This document shows, piece by piece, positions 54,040 to 63,637 of a stretch of DNA of 64,000 nucleotides. The stretch is from NCBI RefSeq assembly GCF_013041805.1, contig NZ_JABDRI010000076.1:1-64000 (forward strand), written 5' to 3'. Both the position numbers and the translations under genes were made by a program. The notes under the pieces are model-generated. The model was not told the origin of the DNA, did not search any database, and saw nothing but the letters and a program-made list of their open reading frames with translations. The DNA comes from Lutibacter sp. Its GTDB lineage: Bacteria > Bacteroidota > Bacteroidia > Flavobacteriales > Flavobacteriaceae. Numbering within the stretch: position 1 is the stretch's first letter; each line of letters starts with the position of its first letter.

Positions 54040-57000
54040 TTAAATTTCTTCTACTAGTATTTTATTATTTATATATACCAATAATTTTTTTTCTATCACA
54101 TAGCCCAAGTTCATTAATGTTCTAGCGTAATTCTCAACTTGTCTATGATATTTTTTATCTGACTTTCCTGTTTTATAATCAATAATTGTTATTTTATTTT
54201 CTTTTAAAACCAGTCTGTCAGGAATTAGAATATGTTTATCCGAAGTAACTATTTCTTGCTCAGTAAAAACTTGAATAGATTTTTCAAAATATTGCTCCAA
54301 TTGGTGGTGATTTACAACTTCTAATAAAATAGTTGTAATTTCTTTTTTTTGAAGTTCATTTATTGTTCCCTCAAAAATATATTGATTTACAATAGTTGAA
54401 ATATCTTCCTTACTAACAATTTTTGATAAAATCTCATGAATCAAATTACCATAAATAATAGATTTACCCTGCTCTGTATCCCAGAGTAATGATGAACTTG
54501 CAACAATTGAAATGTTGTGATTCTTCCACGAATTAGTAATAAAACTTTGTTGGTTACTTATGGTATTTTCGTCAACTAATCTAACGTAATTTGGTGTTTT
54601 ATCACCAAATTCATATGTTGTATTTTCATCATTCCAAAGATTTAATTCCTTCAAATAATTAATAAATAAACCTGAAGTATGACTTAAATTTTCTTGATTG
54701 GTTTTAGAAATATTTTTTTCTGAAACAATATATAATTGCTCAACCGCCCTAGTAAGTGCTACATATAAAACATTGAAATTATCTAATTCCAACTCATCTC
54801 TTCGCACATTATATAATTGCTCACCTTGAGTTCCTGTATATTTCAATTTACTACCATAGTTCACTAATATAGATTTTATGGTGCTTGTTTGATTATAGTT
54901 ATACCAAGCTTTTGGGTTTATTTGATTATAAATATATGTTGAATACGGATAAATTACTACTGGAAATTCCAAGCCTTTGGCCTTATGTATTGTCATGATT
55001 CTAACTGCATTTTTAGCTTCAGGTGCTACAATACTTAATTTATCTTTTTTCAGTTCCCAAAACTCTAAAAAAGTCGAAAGTGAAACTTCTTTCTTTTGCT
55101 GAAATTCAAAAATGACGTCTAAAAAAAATTGAATATTAGAATCTGATTCAGAAATTAGGTGAAAACTTCTAATCACATACTCTATACTTTCGTAAAACGG
55201 ACATTGAATAAATTCATTATAATTAAAAAAGATATTTAAACTTTTCAATTCTTCAAAAAAGTTTAAGTTATCCAAATCAATAAATTTAATAAAAAATGAA
55301 TGCCTTAGTTCTTGAATTTGTAATTTTTCATATAAAAAATATAGTACTTTTATTTTAAACTCCTTATTTAGTGGATTTTGCAAAACATTTAATAAGTTAA
55401 TTATAAAATTAACCTTTGAACTATTACTTAAAAGTAATGTTTCTGAAGAAATAATTTCAATTCCGTTTTCAGACAAATATTTCGCAACTGCAACTCCCTG
55501 TTTTCTAGTTCTAACTAAAACACATACATCATTATTTTGAAATGCAGTATCTAAATTTTTAATAATATCTAACACTTTTTTGGGGTAAACTAACGCTCGT
55601 TCTTCATCATCCTTTTCCTTTTCCACAAAGGATAATTGCACAAAACCTCCTTGCTTACTTGTTGATTTTTGGTTATTACCCTCCAAAAATAACTTCTTAA
55701 AACTCTCATTGTTCAAAAATTTTGAAATATGTTTAAAAAACGAGTTATTGAAATCTATTATTTCTGAAAAACTACGGTAATTTGTTTCTAAGTTAGCTAC
55801 GTTTTTTTCAATGTAAAAAGGGTTGTTTTTTTGTTCATTTTCTTTAGAAGAAAGTGAAATAAATTGTTCTGCCTTTCCTCCTCGCCAACGATAAATGGAT
55901 TGTTTTGCATCACCAACTAGCAATAGTTTTCCTCGTTCTCCATATTCGTTCTCTGAAGTAACCACATTATCAATTAACGGAATCAAATTTTTCCATTGCA
56001 ACTCTGAAGTATCTTGCATTTCGTCAATAAAATAATACCTGAATTTTTCACCAATACGCTCGTAAATAAAGGGTGCTGGTTCATTTTTAATAGTATCATT
56101 TATTTTTTGATTAAATTCTGCATTCAATAAAATATTATTTTCACTTTTAATATCATCTAATGAGCTATTTATAAAATTAAGAACCGCTAAAGGAATCAGA
56201 CTTTCAATAATTAAACCATTTAATATATAATTTTTGTAAGTATCAATATATACTCTTTTTGATTTGTAATACAAATCTTTTAAATCGGTTGCAATACTTT
56301 CAATAATTCGTTTTGAGCTATTTGTACATTTGCCAGCAAATAAATTTTTATTTTCTTCGATAACTTTATTTAACCTACCCTCAAATTTTAAATCATCGAC
56401 CTTTAATCGTTTAATTTTAGTAAGTTTTACAAAATGATTTGGAAGTTCACCTGAGTTTGCAAACTCAGTGATTTGAACCCCACTTTCCTTAATAATTTTT
56501 AAACCAATATTTCCAATTTCCAATAATTTAGTTTCAATTTCTTTATTTTCTTTTTGAAGTTTTGCTTTAAGCAATTTAAATTCTAACATTGATACATTGC
56601 TTAATTCTTTTAAATAGCTGGTATTATTTTCATTTAAAATAACTTTGGCAAAATCTTTTAATTCTCTTGAAATATCCCAAGCTTTATCATCATCAAGTCT
56701 TTGTATCGAATAACTCACCAATAAATCGGTTAATTCTCTATCCTCTCCAATTTTAGAAATAACAATGTCTACCGCTTCATTTAATAAACTTTCTGCATCC
56801 ATTTCTACTTCAAAATTCATAGGAAGTTTCAAATCATATGCAAAAGTTCTAATTAATTTGTGTGTAAAGCTATCAATGGTAGTAATACTAAATGCCGAAT
56901 AATTTTGTAAAATAGCATTCAAAATCAGTTTTGATCTATTAAAAACAGTTTCTTCAGTTAAATTTGACTCTACACAAATTAACGAAAGCATATCATTAGA

Positions 57001-57213
57001 TTTTTCTTCTGAAAATAATTTCAAATTTTCAATAACACGACCTTTCATTTCGCCAGCTGCTTTATTAGTAAAAGTAACTGCTAAAATTTGTTGAAACTTA
57101 TAACAATTAGAACTTGATAGAAGAATTTTTAAATATTCTTTTACCAATGTAAAGGTTTTTCCGCTACCCGCAGATGCATTATAAACTTGAAAAGATATTG
57201 TTGATTTTTGCAT
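54040..57213 (-). CDS. AddA-like UvrD-family helicase/nuclease
   Basis: 1057 residues. Walker A is ASAGSGKT (14-20). Further superfamily 1 motifs include [66 protein letters not shown] and [17 protein letters not shown]-terminal PD-(D/E)XK nuclease is shown by [20 protein letters not shown]. It unwinds and trims broken DNA ends with the AddB-like partner at 46994. Compared with Bacillus AddA (about 1230 residues) it is shorter. Confidence 0.92.
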   Translation of the reverse strand: MQKSTISFQVYNASAGSGKTFTLVKEYLKILLSSSNCYKFQQILAVTFTNKAAGEMKGRVIENLKLFSEEKSNDMLSLICVESNLTEETVFNRSKLILNAILQNYSAFSITTIDSFTHKLIRTFAYDLKLPMNFEVEMDAESLLNEAVDIVISKIGEDRELTDLLVSYSIQRLDDDKAWDISRELKDFAKVILNENNTSYLKELSNVSMLEFKLLKAKLQKENKEIETKLLEIGNIGLKIIKESGVQITEFANSGELPNHFVKLTKIKRLKVDDLKFEGRLNKVIEENKNLFAGKCTNSSKRIIESIATDLKDLYYKSKRVYIDTYKNYILNGLIIESLIPLAVLNFINSSLDDIKSENNILLNAEFNQKINDTIKNEPAPFIYERIGEKFRYYFIDEMQDTSELQWKNLIPLIDNVVTSENEYGERGKLLLVGDAKQSIYRWRGGKAEQFISLSSKENEQKNNPFYIEKNVANLETNYRSFSEIIDFNNSFFKHISKFLNNESFKKLFLEGNNQKSTSKQGGFVQLSFVEKEKDDEERALVYPKKVLDIIKNLDTAFQNNDVCVLVRTRKQGVAVAKYLSENGIEIISSETLLLSNSSKVNFIINLLNVLQNPLNKEFKIKVLYFLYEKLQIQELRHSFFIKFIDLDNLNFFEELKSLNIFFNYNEFIQCPFYESIEYVIRSFHLISESDSNIQFFLDVIFEFQQKKEVSLSTFLEFWELKKDKLSIVAPEAKNAVRIMTIHKAKGLEFPVVIYPYSTYIYNQINPKAWYNYNQTSTIKSILVNYGSKLKYTGTQGEQLYNVRRDELELDNFNVLYVALTRAVEQLYIVSEKNISKTNQENLSHTSGLFINYLKELNLWNDENTTYEFGDKTPNYVRLVDENTISNQQSFITNSWKNHNISIVASSSLLWDTEQGKSIIYGNLIHEILSKIVSKEDISTIVNQYIFEGTINELQKKEITTILLEVVNHHQLEQYFEKSIQVFTEQEIVTSDKHILIPDRLVLKENKITIIDYKTGKSDKKYHRQVENYARTLMNLGYVIEKKLLVYINNKILVEEI

Positions 57214-57268
57214 TCATAGAAATTAATAATGCAAGTTAGTAAATTATTAAAGTACTAAATAATTTTTA

Positions 57269-57895
57269 TTATCTACCTCTCCATTTAAATTTTGAAGTGC
57301 TATTTAATTTAAAAACTACCCCAATACTATGCTGAAAGTAATCTGTTGCAGTGGATTGTGGATTGTGGTTATAATCTGATTGAATATTCACACCAACAAC
57401 GCCAGAGAACCAAAAATTACATCCCCAGCCTGCCGCTATATTAAAATTACTTGTTTCACCTATTTTAGAATAACCTCCTCCAACTAAAACATATGGGTCA
57501 AACCAAGGATTATCACCTATCAATCTATTTAAATCGTATCTCAGTTTTGCATCCATTGCAAAAAATGAGTCATCTATTAAATCTTCTTTTGTGCTATATC
57601 CAAATCCTTTTTTTACTGTATTGCCAGAAGCTGAAACTAGAATACTTATATCGTTTTTTATATGTCTTCCAACAAAAACTCGAATAAAGCCTCCATTCAT
57701 ATTTAAATCTTCTATATCCCCATTAAAGTAGTCTTTTGTAAACCCAACAAAACCATCAGGTGTTCTAATATCTACTGCATTCACTCCAATTCCAACTACC
57801 CATTTATCATCTTCATCTTGAGAATAAACTGCATGATTTATTAAAAATAATAATACAAAAAGATATACTATTTTTCTATATACTCTAAAATTCAT
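57269..57895 (-). CDS. OmpA-type N-terminal barrel protein lacking TSP3 and OmpA C-domains
   Basis: 208 residues from MNFRVYRKIV. After a signal peptide (YSQD) it aligns by eye with the barrel of the two OmpA/TSP3 proteins: KWVVGIGVNAVDI, RYDLNRLIGDNPWFDPYVLVGGGY, NFWFSGVVGVNIQSDY, DYFQHSIGVVFK. It stops at a basic tail (KFKWRGR), where the relatives go on into TSP3 repeats. No frame continues the missing domains downstream, so this is a natural short form, not a frameshift visible here. An upstream start at 57928 adds a non-signal extension and is not favoured. Confidence 0.85.
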   Translation of the reverse strand: MNFRVYRKIVYLFVLLFLINHAVYSQDEDDKWVVGIGVNAVDIRTPDGFVGFTKDYFNGDIEDLNMNGGFIRVFVGRHIKNDISILVSASGNTVKKGFGYSTKEDLIDDSFFAMDAKLRYDLNRLIGDNPWFDPYVLVGGGYSKIGETSNFNIAAGWGCNFWFSGVVGVNIQSDYNHNPQSTATDYFQHSIGVVFKLNSTSKFKWRGR

Positions 57896-58002
57896 AGTTT
57901 TCTTGGGGGTTTTGTTATTAACAACCATAAACGTAAATTACGGATATAAATTTTGCTAAAGATAATAAAATACTGCTTCAATAATAAAAAATAGAAGAAA
58001 TT

Positions 58003-58437
58003 CTAAATTCTATTTACATATTTTATTGCTTTCGTAAAATCTTCAAGGTTATTGTTATTTAATATTAAATGAATTGTTTCATCAGCTACTTTTTCAACAT
58101 TATCTAGAGGAAAACCTAAGCCTACACATATTTTTGTTAAAACTTTTGCTTCGACTCCTGACACTTCTTCATCTGCATAAATCATTTTCCCCAAATCGTA
58201 TAAACGTTCTATACGCTTATCGTACTCGTTTGGTGTGTGGATAGGATACTCTGATGGGTTTTCAACTATTTCATTATATTTTTCATCTAAAATATGAAAA
58301 TGTTTAGCTAACCTTTTCAATAATGTCTCCTCTTCTTCTGTAATTATATTATCAGCCAAAGCCAACATCACAATACTTGAAAAATGTTCAATATTTCTAT
58401 TTTGATCACCACTTAAATTATAGTCTGATAATGCCAT
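58003..58437 (-). CDS. TerB-like helical protein (copy 1)
   Basis: 144 residues, all-helical, acidic, with no signal peptide. The layout IVMLALADNIITEEEETLLKRLA followed by LYDLGKMIYADEEVSGVEAKVL resembles the TerB/DUF533-type fold, with acidic loops that may bind metal. No other ter genes are nearby, so a tellurite role should not be assumed. It is paralogous to the next gene upstream (58501). It has its own TATATTTG box. Confidence 0.8.
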   Translation of the reverse strand: MALSDYNLSGDQNRNIEHFSSIVMLALADNIITEEEETLLKRLAKHFHILDEKYNEIVENPSEYPIHTPNEYDKRIERLYDLGKMIYADEEVSGVEAKVLTKICVGLGFPLDNVEKVADETIHLILNNNNLEDFTKAIKYVNRI

Positions 58438-58454
58438 TTATTAACTTTTTAAAG

Positions 58455-58462
58455 CAAATATA
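58455..58462 (-). promoter_or_regulatory. Putative -7 box for TerB-like copy 1
   Basis: Minus-strand TATATTTG, 17 bases before the ATG at 58437. Confidence 0.4.
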
Positions 58463-58500
58463 AAAAAATCATCAAAACAATTGATATTTAAAATGTTAGA

Positions 58501-58941
58501 TTAATGATTTATTGGGTTTACTTTTTTTATGGCTGATTTAAAATCTTCAATATCAGGCTCTTTCAAAAAGAATTTTATTGCTTCTTTTACAATTTCTCTT
58601 GCGTTATCAAGAGGGAAACCTAAACCGACAGCAATTCTATCCATCATAGAGGTTTTATCTATAGTGGGGTTTCTATCTAAAAAAAGCATTTTTGTTAAGT
58701 CATATAAGCAAACTAAACGGTCATCATAACTTATTGGAGAAGTAGCTGGATAATTTGATGGGTTTTTTAAAATACGCTCAAATTCAACCGATGTAATATC
58801 AAGTCTAGCTGCCAATCGTTTTAATAATTTATGCTCTTTATCACTAATTTTATTGTCTAACAATGCTAATTTAACAATAGTAGCGAAATGGCCAATATTT
58901 CGTTCGTGCAATCCTGTTGGATATAAATCTGAAATAGACAT
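58501..58941 (-). CDS. TerB-like helical protein (copy 2)
   Basis: 146 residues with the same order of motifs as copy 1: RNIGHFATIVKLALLDNKIS, KEHKLLKRLAARLDIT, YDDRLVCLYDLTKMLF, IAVGLGFPLDNAREIV. The two share GLGFPLDN and NPSxYPxxxPxxYDxR, showing a tandem duplication. It is divergent from mfd. Confidence 0.8.
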   Translation of the reverse strand: MSISDLYPTGLHERNIGHFATIVKLALLDNKISDKEHKLLKRLAARLDITSVEFERILKNPSNYPATSPISYDDRLVCLYDLTKMLFLDRNPTIDKTSMMDRIAVGLGFPLDNAREIVKEAIKFFLKEPDIEDFKSAIKKVNPINH

Positions 58942-59016
58942 AATTCATGTTTTTAAATTCTCTCTTATAAATTTAAGGATTTATGACTTAATATTTCTAT
59001 TTTTTTGATAAAATGC

Positions 59017-59024
59017 TACCTTTG
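59017..59024 (+). promoter_or_regulatory. Putative -7 box for mfd
   Basis: TACCTTTG, an exact TAnnTTTG match, lies inside the longest possible mfd frame and thereby argues for the TTG start at 59041. Confidence 0.45.
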
Positions 59025-59040
59025 GCAAAATTTGCAACTT

Positions 59041-62000
59041 TTGAGCAAACAACATATTATTAAAACTTTCGAACAAATTGTTCAAAAGAAACAGTTAGTT
59101 CAACAATTATCAAAACAAAGTCACCATTTTCAACTTACGAATTTGGTTGGGTCTTCGTTGTCTTTTATTATTTCTGAAAGCTTTAAAAAAGCTGAAAAAC
59201 CATTTCTTTTAATCTTTAATGATAAAGAAGAAGCTGCCTATTATTTGAACGATTTAGAGCAACTTTTAAATGAAAAAGATGTACTTTTTTATCCAGGATC
59301 CTACAGAAGGCCTTATCAAATTGAAGAAACTGACAATGCCAATGTTTTATTGCGTTCTGAAGTATTAAACCGTATTAATTCTCGAAAAAAACCAGCAATA
59401 ATAGTAACCTACACCGAAGCGCTTTTTGAACAGGTTGTTACGAAGGCTGAATTAAACAGAAATACACTAAAAATAAGTTTAAATGATAATTTAAGTCTAG
59501 ATTTTGTGAACGAAGTGTTATTCGAATACAATTTTAATAGAGTTGATTTTGTTACTGAACCTGGTGAATTTTCAGTTAGAGGTGGAATTATTGATGTATT
59601 TTCATTTTCACATGATGAGCCTTACAGAATAGAATTTTTTGGTGATGAAGTAGATAGCATTCGAACTTTTGATGTCGAAACTCAATTATCTACCGAAAAA
59701 CTAACTAAAATTAGTGTAATGCCTAATGTTGAAAACAAAACATTAGATGAAAAACGAGAAAGTTTTTTAACATATATCTCATCCAAAACAATTGTTTTTT
59801 CTAAAAATGTTGAACTACTTACCCATAAATTAGATCAACTTTTTTTAAAAGCTGAAGAAGCGTTCACAAAACTGTCATCAGCCATAAATCATGGAAAACC
59901 AAATGAACTATTTTGCAATGGTGACTTTATAAAAAAACAATTAAAAGAGTTTACTTTTGGTGAGATTGTTAATGCACAACTTTCAGAATCTAATGAAAAA
60001 ATGCTGAATCAAATTCAGCATGATGTTGTGTCATTCAACACAAAGCCTCAACCTTCATTTAATAAGCAGTTTGAATTGTTAATGGAGGATTTTCATAAAA
60101 ATACTGAAAATGGGTTTAAAAATTATTTGTTCTGCGATTCGCAAAAACAAGCAGATCGTTTCCATGATATTTTTAAAGACATTGATGCTGAAATTGAATA
60201 TAAAACAATTGTTTTTCCATTATATCAAGGTTTTATTGATATTGAAAATAAATTAGTTTGTTATACCGATCACCAAATTTTTGAACGTTACCATAAATTT
60301 AGATTAAAAAACGGGTACGCTAAAAAACAATCAATTACCTTAAAAGAACTTACTAATTTAGAAATAGGTGATTTTGTAACACATATAGATCACGGTATTG
60401 GGAAATTTGGAGGCTTACAAAAGATTGATGTTGAAGGTAAAAAACAAGAAGCTATTAAATTAATTTATGGCGATCGTGATATTTTATATATCAGCATTCA
60501 TTCACTTCACAAAATTTCAAAATATACAGGGAAGGATGGAAAAGCTCCTAAACTTTATAAATTAGGTTCGGGTGCTTGGAAAAAATTAAAACAAAAAACC
60601 AAATCTCGCATTAAACATATTGCATTTAATTTAATTGAATTATATGCAAAACGAAAAATGCAAAAAGGTTTTCAATACAATGCTGATAGTTACTTACAAC
60701 ACGAATTAGAAGCTAGTTTTTTGTACGAAGACACACCAGATCAATCTGCATCTACACAAGATGTAAAAGCAGATATGGAAAAAGAACAACCAATGGATAG
60801 ATTGGTTTGTGGAGATGTTGGTTTTGGAAAAACTGAAATTGCCATTAGAGCTGCATTTAAAGCAGTTGATAATGGAAAGCAAGTTGCTATTTTGGTACCA
60901 ACCACAATTTTAGCTTTTCAACATTTTAAAACATTTAGCGAGCGTTTAAAAGATTTTCCTGTAACTGTAGATTACCTCAACAGATTTAGAACCGCCAAAC
61001 AACGAAAAGGAGTTTTAGAAGGATTAGCAAATGGTTCTGTAGATATTGTTATTGGAACGCATCAACTCACAAATTCAAGTATTAAATATAAAGATTTAGG
61101 GTTGTTAATTGTGGATGAAGAGCAAAAATTTGGTGTCGCCGTTAAAGACAAATTAAAAACCATAAAAGAAACTATTGATACGTTAACACTTACCGCTACT
61201 CCAATTCCAAGAACATTACAATTTTCATTAATGGCTGCTCGTGATTTATCAATTATTAACACGCCTCCTCCAAATCGTGTACCAATTGAAAGTCATATCA
61301 TTCGTTTTTCAGAAGAAACAATAAGAGATGCACTTCGGTATGAAATTCAACGAGGTGGACAAGTATTTTTTATTCATAACAGAATTGAAAATATTAAAGA
61401 AGTTGCCGGGATGCTTCAACGATTAGTTCCTGATGCAAAAATTGGGATTGGCCACGGACAAATGGAAGGTAAAAAACTAGAGCAATTAATGCTGTCTTTT
61501 ATAAATAATGAATTTGATGTATTGGTGTCAACTACTATTGTAGAAAGTGGTTTAGATGTACCAAATGCCAATACTATTTTTATAAACAATGCGAATAATT
61601 TTGGATTGTCAGATTTACATCAAATGCGCGGTAGAGTTGGGCGTTCAAATAAAAAAGCGTTTAGTTATTTTATAACTCCACCATATCATATGATGACTGA
61701 TGATGCCAGAAAACGAATTGAAGCCATTTCAATGTTTACTGAATTAGGAAGTGGAATTAATATTGCTATGAAAGATCTTGAAATTCGTGGTGCGGGTGAT
61801 CTATTGGGTGGTGAGCAAAGTGGTTTTATTAATGATATTGGCTTTGAAACCTATCAGAAAATTTTAAATGAAACGATTGAAGAATTAAAAGAAAATGAAT
61901 TTAAAGAATTGTATAAGACTGATTCAGATGAACCAAAAGAGTATGTAAAAGATATTCAAATTGATACTGATTTTGAAATTTTATTTCCTGATGACTATAT

Positions 62001-62403
62001 CAATGTAATTTCTGAACGATTAAATTTGTATAATCAATTAAGCGACCTAAAAAATGAAGATGAATTACAAAAATTTGAGTTAGAGTTAATAGATCGTTTT
62101 GGAGAAATTCCTTTCCAAGTTGAAGATTTATTAAATAGTGTTCGCATTAAATGGGTTGCAAAAAGTTTAGGACTAGAGCGCTTGATTTTGAAAAAACAAA
62201 GAATGATTGGTTATTTCGTATCAAATCAGCAAAGTTCATTTTATCATACACCTACTTTTACAAGAGTTTTACAATTTGTTCAACAAAATGGAACCATTTG
62301 TGTTATGAAAGAAAAACAAACCAAAAGCGGGTTGCGTTTATTAGTAACTTTTATCAAAATTAATTCAGTTAAAAAAGCATTAGAAACGCTTCAAAAAATA
62401 TAA
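59041..62403 (+). CDS. mfd: Transcription-repair coupling factor
   Basis: 1120 residues from the TTG at 59041 (MSKQHIIKTF). It removes stalled RNA polymerase and recruits UvrA. Domains in order: UvrB-like N-terminal region (about 10-280), CarD-like RNA polymerase interaction domain (about 435-510, LEIGDFVTHIDHGIGKFGG), and a RecG-like helicase core with Walker A GDVGFGKTE, Walker B VDEEQKFGV, TLTATPIPRTL and QMRGRVGRS. The TRCF C-terminal domain (about 960-1090) follows. The longer frame from 59005 also begins with TTG but contains the promoter box, so it is not used. Confidence 0.95.
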   Translation: MSKQHIIKTFEQIVQKKQLVQQLSKQSHHFQLTNLVGSSLSFIISESFKKAEKPFLLIFNDKEEAAYYLNDLEQLLNEKDVLFYPGSYRRPYQIEETDNANVLLRSEVLNRINSRKKPAIIVTYTEALFEQVVTKAELNRNTLKISLNDNLSLDFVNEVLFEYNFNRVDFVTEPGEFSVRGGIIDVFSFSHDEPYRIEFFGDEVDSIRTFDVETQLSTEKLTKISVMPNVENKTLDEKRESFLTYISSKTIVFSKNVELLTHKLDQLFLKAEEAFTKLSSAINHGKPNELFCNGDFIKKQLKEFTFGEIVNAQLSESNEKMLNQIQHDVVSFNTKPQPSFNKQFELLMEDFHKNTENGFKNYLFCDSQKQADRFHDIFKDIDAEIEYKTIVFPLYQGFIDIENKLVCYTDHQIFERYHKFRLKNGYAKKQSITLKELTNLEIGDFVTHIDHGIGKFGGLQKIDVEGKKQEAIKLIYGDRDILYISIHSLHKISKYTGKDGKAPKLYKLGSGAWKKLKQKTKSRIKHIAFNLIELYAKRKMQKGFQYNADSYLQHELEASFLYEDTPDQSASTQDVKADMEKEQPMDRLVCGDVGFGKTEIAIRAAFKAVDNGKQVAILVPTTILAFQHFKTFSERLKDFPVTVDYLNRFRTAKQRKGVLEGLANGSVDIVIGTHQLTNSSIKYKDLGLLIVDEEQKFGVAVKDKLKTIKETIDTLTLTATPIPRTLQFSLMAARDLSIINTPPPNRVPIESHIIRFSEETIRDALRYEIQRGGQVFFIHNRIENIKEVAGMLQRLVPDAKIGIGHGQMEGKKLEQLMLSFINNEFDVLVSTTIVESGLDVPNANTIFINNANNFGLSDLHQMRGRVGRSNKKAFSYFITPPYHMMTDDARKRIEAISMFTELGSGINIAMKDLEIRGAGDLLGGEQSGFINDIGFETYQKILNETIEELKENEFKELYKTDSDEPKEYVKDIQIDTDFEILFPDDYINVISERLNLYNQLSDLKNEDELQKFELELIDRFGEIPFQVEDLLNSVRIKWVAKSLGLERLILKKQRMIGYFVSNQQSSFYHTPTFTRVLQFVQQNGTICVMKEKQTKSGLRLLVTFIKINSVKKALETLQKI

Positions 62404-62406
62404 CAC

Positions 62407-63267
62407 TTGAAAAATCAGCACCTAAAAAACATTTTAGAACTAAATATTGCTGTACTTTTAATAAGTACTTCGGGGATTTTAGGAAGATATATTTCAATGC
62501 CTCCTCCAATTACAATTTGGTTTAGATGTTTGCTTGCTGCCCTTTTTTTAGGACTATTTATTTGGCACAAAAAGATTGATTTAAAAGTAACAAACAAAAA
62601 AGATTGGAAAACAATTTTGCTTAGTGGTTTGTTTTTTGGAATTCATTGGATCACCTATTTTTATGCGTTGCAATTATCAAACGTTGCCATTGGAATGCTT
62701 TCGTTATTTACATATCCAGTAATTACTGCTCTTTTAGAACCTATTTTTTTTAAAACCAAATTAAATAATAAGCACGTATTTTTAGGCATCTTAGTATTAA
62801 TTGGAATCTACTTTTTAACACCAGAATTTAACCTCAAAAACAACTATACACTCGGTGTGATTTTTGGTGTAATTTCATCTGTTTTTTATGCATTAAGAAA
62901 TATTTTATTAAAAAAGAAAGTTGCAAATTATAATGGTTCTATGCTTATGTTTTACCAAATGCTAACGGTGACTTTAATTTTATGGCCAGCTTTTTTTATT
63001 TTTGATGTAAACCCCATTGCAAATGATATCCCAGCATTAGTTGTTTTAGCTTTAGTTACAACTTCAATTGGTCATACTCTTTTTGTAATGAGTTTTAAAA
63101 ATTTCTCAATTAGCACAGCAAGTATCATGAGTAGTATTCAACCCATTTATGGTATCATTTTCGGATTTTTAGTTTTAAGTGAAATACCTGCGTCCAAAAC
63201 TTTAATTGGTGGTTTTTTAATACTTTTAACAGTAATTTTTGAAAGTATTCAATCAAAAAAAATATAA
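62407..63267 (+). CDS. EamA/DMT family transporter
   Basis: 286 residues with ten membrane helices in two EamA repeats (VLLISTSGILGRYI, GIHWITYFYALQLS, and GVISSVFYALRNILL, STASIMSSIQPIYGIIFGF). An inner-membrane metabolite exporter of unknown substrate. It starts with TTG, three bases after the mfd stop; no ATG is suitable. Confidence 0.9.
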   Translation: MKNQHLKNILELNIAVLLISTSGILGRYISMPPPITIWFRCLLAALFLGLFIWHKKIDLKVTNKKDWKTILLSGLFFGIHWITYFYALQLSNVAIGMLSLFTYPVITALLEPIFFKTKLNNKHVFLGILVLIGIYFLTPEFNLKNNYTLGVIFGVISSVFYALRNILLKKKVANYNGSMLMFYQMLTVTLILWPAFFIFDVNPIANDIPALVVLALVTTSIGHTLFVMSFKNFSISTASIMSSIQPIYGIIFGFLVLSEIPASKTLIGGFLILLTVIFESIQSKKI

Positions 63268-63268
63268 T

Positions 63269-63637
63269 ATGGAGTTTTTTAGAATTATTGATAAACAAAC
63301 CACTGAAGAATTTATTCAAGAGAAAATTAATCCGAAAGATTTAGAAAAGTTTACTGAGTCTATGTTTTTCCTTGAAAAAAGTAATAATAACTTTAAAGGA
63401 GCTACACTTTGGGGAGAATTTGAAATTAGTTTTGATAAAATTAATGGCGGAATACGTTTTACCTTATTAAATTGCCCTAATGCGCTATCTTGGACAATTA
63501 CAACTGGCTTTCCTCCTGAAAGAACTAAAATTATAATTCACTGTACCATAAACAGAACGCAAAAACCAACTGAGTTTATTGAAGAAATTGATGAGTTTTT
63601 AGATGAATGGGTAGCTGGTATTGAAAGAAATTTTTAA
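63269..63637 (+). CDS. Conserved hypothetical protein, 122 residues
   Basis: It starts at the ATG one base after the EamA stop, indicating coupling (a frame from 63239 would overlap that gene). Mixed alpha/beta, no signal peptide, with FKGATLWGEFEISF, a Trp-rich middle (LSWTITTGFPPER) and an acidic helical end (EEIDEFLDEWVAGIE). No family recognised. The stop overlaps the convergent dprA stop by four bases (TTAA). Confidence 0.75.
   Translation: MEFFRIIDKQTTEEFIQEKINPKDLEKFTESMFFLEKSNNNFKGATLWGEFEISFDKINGGIRFTLLNCPNALSWTITTGFPPERTKIIIHCTINRTQKPTEFIEEIDEFLDEWVAGIERNF

Noticed and set aside
57213-57268. Frameshifted OmpA C-domain after the short barrel protein
   Set aside because: No remnant of TSP3 or OmpA C-terminal motifs is readable in any frame of the short gap, so a recent frameshift is not supported.
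58003-58941. Tellurite resistance locus
   Set aside because: Only TerB-like proteins are present; terC, terD, terZ or related genes are missing, so a tellurite label is not supported.
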